Shown in pieces: positions 62,070 to 64,000 of a stretch of 64,000 nt of DNA. Both the position numbers and the translations under genes were made by a program. The notes under the pieces are model-generated. The model worked only from the letters and a program-made list of their open reading frames with translations. It had not been told where the DNA came from and did no database searches. Each line of letters starts with the position of its first letter. The first letter of the stretch is position 1. This DNA is from Castellaniella sp049650445 (lineage in GTDB: Bacteria; Pseudomonadota; Gammaproteobacteria; Burkholderiales; Burkholderiaceae_B): contig NZ_JBASAD010000008.1 in NCBI RefSeq assembly GCF_049650445.1, positions 1 through 64,000 of the forward strand. The letters are read 5' to 3'.

Positions 62070-63107
62070 TTAATGAGCGGGGGCTTCGGCGCGTACCGGC
62101 GTGGCGGCCTGCCGTTCTCGTTCGGATCGCAGGCGCAGCAACTGGGCGGCGACCGCGACGGCGATCACGGCGGGCTGCTTGCCCTCGATGCCGGGCTCGC
62201 CGATGGGGCAGACGATGCGCGCGACCCGTTCGGGCGCGATGCCGCGCGCGCGGAACCGGTGCTCGAACTTGCGCCGCTTGGTCTGCGAACCGATCAGGCC
62301 GAAATACGCCACGTCGTCGCGCCGCAGCAGTTGCTCGCACAGCCGTTGGTCGAGCGCATGGTCATGGGTCATGATCAGAAAACAGCTCTCGGGCGGGGCC
62401 GCGTCGATCACGGCTTCGGGCGTGTCGGTCGCCTCGATCGTCACGTTGGCAGGCACCCCATCCGGGAACAGATCGTCGCGCGCATCCACCCAGGTCACCC
62501 GGCACGGCAGCGTACCCAGGATGTGCACCAGCGCCTGACCGACGTGGCCCGCGCCGAAGACCACCACATGCAAGGGATCGGGGCGCACGGCCTCGCGCAG
62601 CGTCAGGCAGCCCGGGACGGGATCGGGGCGCAGCAACCGGTCGGTATCCGGGCCGGCCGCAGAGAGGTCGTCGGCCGCCGCGTCCAGCGCGGACACGCGC
62701 ACCCAGGGCTCCACACCCGGGCCGCCCAGGCCGACTTCGCGGACACAGCCGGCCGGTGACTGCAAGCCGGTGCGCAAGGCGCCCAACCAGGTCCGGTCGG
62801 ATTCCCGCAGGCGCTCGAACAGCAGATGCACCATGCCGCCACAGCACTGACCCAGCGCCGGTCCCAGGGGCAGGGCCTCGACCCAGCGGTCGGGGCCATC
62901 GTCCGCGCACAGACGTGCCCGGGCGAACTCGGCAGCCTTCCATTCCAGGTGCCCACCGCCAATGGTGAGCCACTGGCGGTCGGCGGACACGAGCAGCTTC
63001 GCCCCGGCCTCGCGCGGGGCTGATCCCTGGACCCAGGCGACCGTGACCAGCACCACCGCCTGCTGCCGATCCAGGCACCACAGGGCCTGATCGATCCATG
63101 CGTGCAT
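62070..63107 (-). CDS. xdhC: Xanthine dehydrogenase accessory protein XdhC
   Basis: 345-residue XdhC, which loads sulfurated molybdenum cofactor into xanthine dehydrogenase. The N-terminal part has the conserved VAWVQGSAPREAGAKLLV and GGGHLEWKAAEF; GQCCGGMVHLLFE contains paired Cys residues implicated in cofactor sulfuration. The C-terminal Rossmann-like part has HVVVFGAGHVGQALVHIL and IGSQTKRRKFEHRF. I start at ATG 63107, with an AAAGGAG ribosome binding site, rather than a longer frame inside xdhB. It lies 35 bp after xdhB. Confidence 0.95.
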   Translation of the reverse strand: MHAWIDQALWCLDRQQAVVLVTVAWVQGSAPREAGAKLLVSADRQWLTIGGGHLEWKAAEFARARLCADDGPDRWVEALPLGPALGQCCGGMVHLLFERLRESDRTWLGALRTGLQSPAGCVREVGLGGPGVEPWVRVSALDAAADDLSAAGPDTDRLLRPDPVPGCLTLREAVRPDPLHVVVFGAGHVGQALVHILGTLPCRVTWVDARDDLFPDGVPANVTIEATDTPEAVIDAAPPESCFLIMTHDHALDQRLCEQLLRRDDVAYFGLIGSQTKRRKFEHRFRARGIAPERVARIVCPIGEPGIEGKQPAVIAVAVAAQLLRLRSERERQAATPVRAEAPAH

Positions 63108-63142
63108 CACTGGCTCCTTTGATCCTGCATGGGTACAGGCGG

Positions 63143-64000
63143 CTAGGCCGCGCTGCGCTTGCGCAGGTTCTCGGCCGATTTCAGGATGGCTTCCGGCGTG
63201 GCCGGCGCCCGCAGATCGGGCGAAGTCCGCCCGTCGCCCACCGCCGCCACCGCGTCGCACAGGGCGTTGAAGGTGCTGATGCCGTGCAGCAGCGGGGGTT
63301 CGCCCACGGCCTTGGAACGGTGCACGGTGTCCTTCAGGTTCTGCGTCCGGAACAGGCGCACGCGGAAATCGCGCGGGCAGTCGCTGATGGCCGGGATCTT
63401 GTAGGTGGACGGCGCATGCGTCATCAGACGGCCGTCGTCGCGCCACCAGAGCTCCTCGGTGGTCAGCCAGCCCGTACCCTGGATGTAGCCGCCTTCGACC
63501 TGACCCAGGTCGATCGCCGGATTGATGGACGCCCCGACGTCATGCAGGATGTCGGCGCGCAGCAGTTTCCATTCGCCGGTCAGCGTGTCCACCACCACTT
63601 CCGACACCGCTGCGCCGAAGGCGAAATAGAAGAACGGCCGGCCGTGCATGGTGGCCTTGTCCCAGACGATGCCCGGGGTGGCGTAGAAACCGTCGGACCA
63701 CAGTTGCACACGATCCCAGTAGGCCTCGTCGGCCAGTTGGCCGAACGGAATATTGCGGCCGTTGACGTTGACCTGGCGCCAGGCAAAGACCACGTCTTCG
63801 GCCTTGCCGCCGTATTTTCGGGCGGCAAAATCAGCCAGGCGCGTGCGCAATTGCAGCGCGGCGTCCTCGGCCGCCTTGCCGTTCAGGTCAGTGCCCGTGG
63901 AGGCCGCCGTGGCGGAGGTATTGGCCACCTTGAACGTATCGGTGGCCGTGACGCGCACGCAGTCCAGATCCAGGCCCAGGGTATTGGCCACGATCTGAGC
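63143..64000 (-). CDS. xdhB: Xanthine dehydrogenase molybdopterin-binding subunit, C-terminal part
   Basis: The last 285 codons of the large molybdenum subunit; the frame is open to the right edge of the window. The visible part contains TDTFKVANTSATAASTGTDLNG, GASINPAIDLGQVEGGYIQGTGW and, near the end, SKAVGEPPLLHGIS with the Glu of the GEPP motif that acts as catalytic base in xanthine oxidoreductases. It oxidises hypoxanthine and xanthine to urate. xdhA is expected beyond the edge. Confidence 0.95.
   Translation of the reverse strand, partial: AQIVANTLGLDLDCVRVTATDTFKVANTSATAASTGTDLNGKAAEDAALQLRTRLADFAARKYGGKAEDVVFAWRQVNVNGRNIPFGQLADEAYWDRVQLWSDGFYATPGIVWDKATMHGRPFFYFAFGAAVSEVVVDTLTGEWKLLRADILHDVGASINPAIDLGQVEGGYIQGTGWLTTEELWWRDDGRLMTHAPSTYKIPAISDCPRDFRVRLFRTQNLKDTVHRSKAVGEPPLLHGISTFNALCDAVAAVGDGRTSPDLRAPATPEAILKSAENLRKRSAA

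Noticed and set aside
1..64000. CRISPR arrays, tRNA/rRNA genes, insertion sequences and prophage genes
   Set aside because: No regularly spaced repeats, cloverleaf-sized RNA gaps, transposase or phage protein motifs were seen; intergenic gaps are almost all under 200 bp.

Overview
The window is a 64 kb stretch of a GC-rich (roughly two-thirds G+C), gene-dense chromosome. Gene families, codon bias and the presence of DUF1840, Smg, DUF3482/DUF2868, LiuR-type leucine catabolism and three TRAP dicarboxylate-type transporters point to a betaproteobacterium of the order Burkholderiales, most likely Alcaligenaceae (Bordetella/Achromobacter/Castellaniella relatives). This assignment is an inference from gene content; no rRNA is present. 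I saw no rRNA, tRNA, insertion sequence, prophage, CRISPR array or replication origin. About 53 protein-coding genes can be supported, two of them cut by the window edges.

Layout. 1-4.4 kb: the tail of a Gly-rich TPM-type protein, then a leftward block of a DUF3482 GTPase, a DUF2868 membrane protein and sigma-54 (rpoN). 4.4-8.5 kb: a small membrane protein, a P1B-5-like metal ATPase fused to a hemerythrin domain, and a YkvI-family membrane protein. 8.5-11.2 kb: a leucine-rich leader peptide with hairpins followed by leuA, then two small leftward genes including DUF1840. 11.3-15.1 kb: a secreted-type RHS/YD-repeat protein with a C-terminal DUF2235 alpha/beta-hydrolase domain and no visible immunity gene. 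15.2-20.7 kb: argS, a SPOR protein, dsbA, metC and an MBL-fold hydrolase. 20.7-29.2 kb: the leucine/isovalerate block liuR-liuA-aceK-thiolase-liuB-liuD with a LiuR-box palindrome in front. In it aceK sits inside the cluster, and an intrinsic terminator lies just before liuB. 29.2-38.1 kb: aer-type receptor, smg, gluQ, a DUF2157/GDYXXLXY membrane protein, topB and gluconokinase.

38.2-57.9 kb is an accessory catabolic region: TRAP system 1 and an FCD-type GntR regulator on the minus strand; a divergent plus-strand operon of serine-glyoxylate-type aminotransferase, TRAP system 2, amidase, hydratase/FAH-like enzyme, aldehyde dehydrogenase and SDR; a lone acetolactate synthase large subunit; a SET-domain protein abutting TRAP system 3; then an alpha/beta hydrolase and a TauE/SafE permease. 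The genes look like an uptake-plus-degradation unit for amide or carboxylate compounds, but the substrate cannot be read from sequence.

57.9-64 kb: YaeQ, a PaaY-type hexapeptide protein, and a leftward purine catabolism operon xdhB-xdhC-guaD-amn that runs off the right edge. Together these release bases from AMP, deaminate guanine and oxidise the resulting xanthine.

The points most worth a second look are the leuA leader, the RHS-DUF2235 protein, the ATPase-hemerythrin fusion, the SET gene coupled to a TRAP operon, the aceK insertion and terminator in the liu cluster, and the undefined GntR/three-TRAP region.
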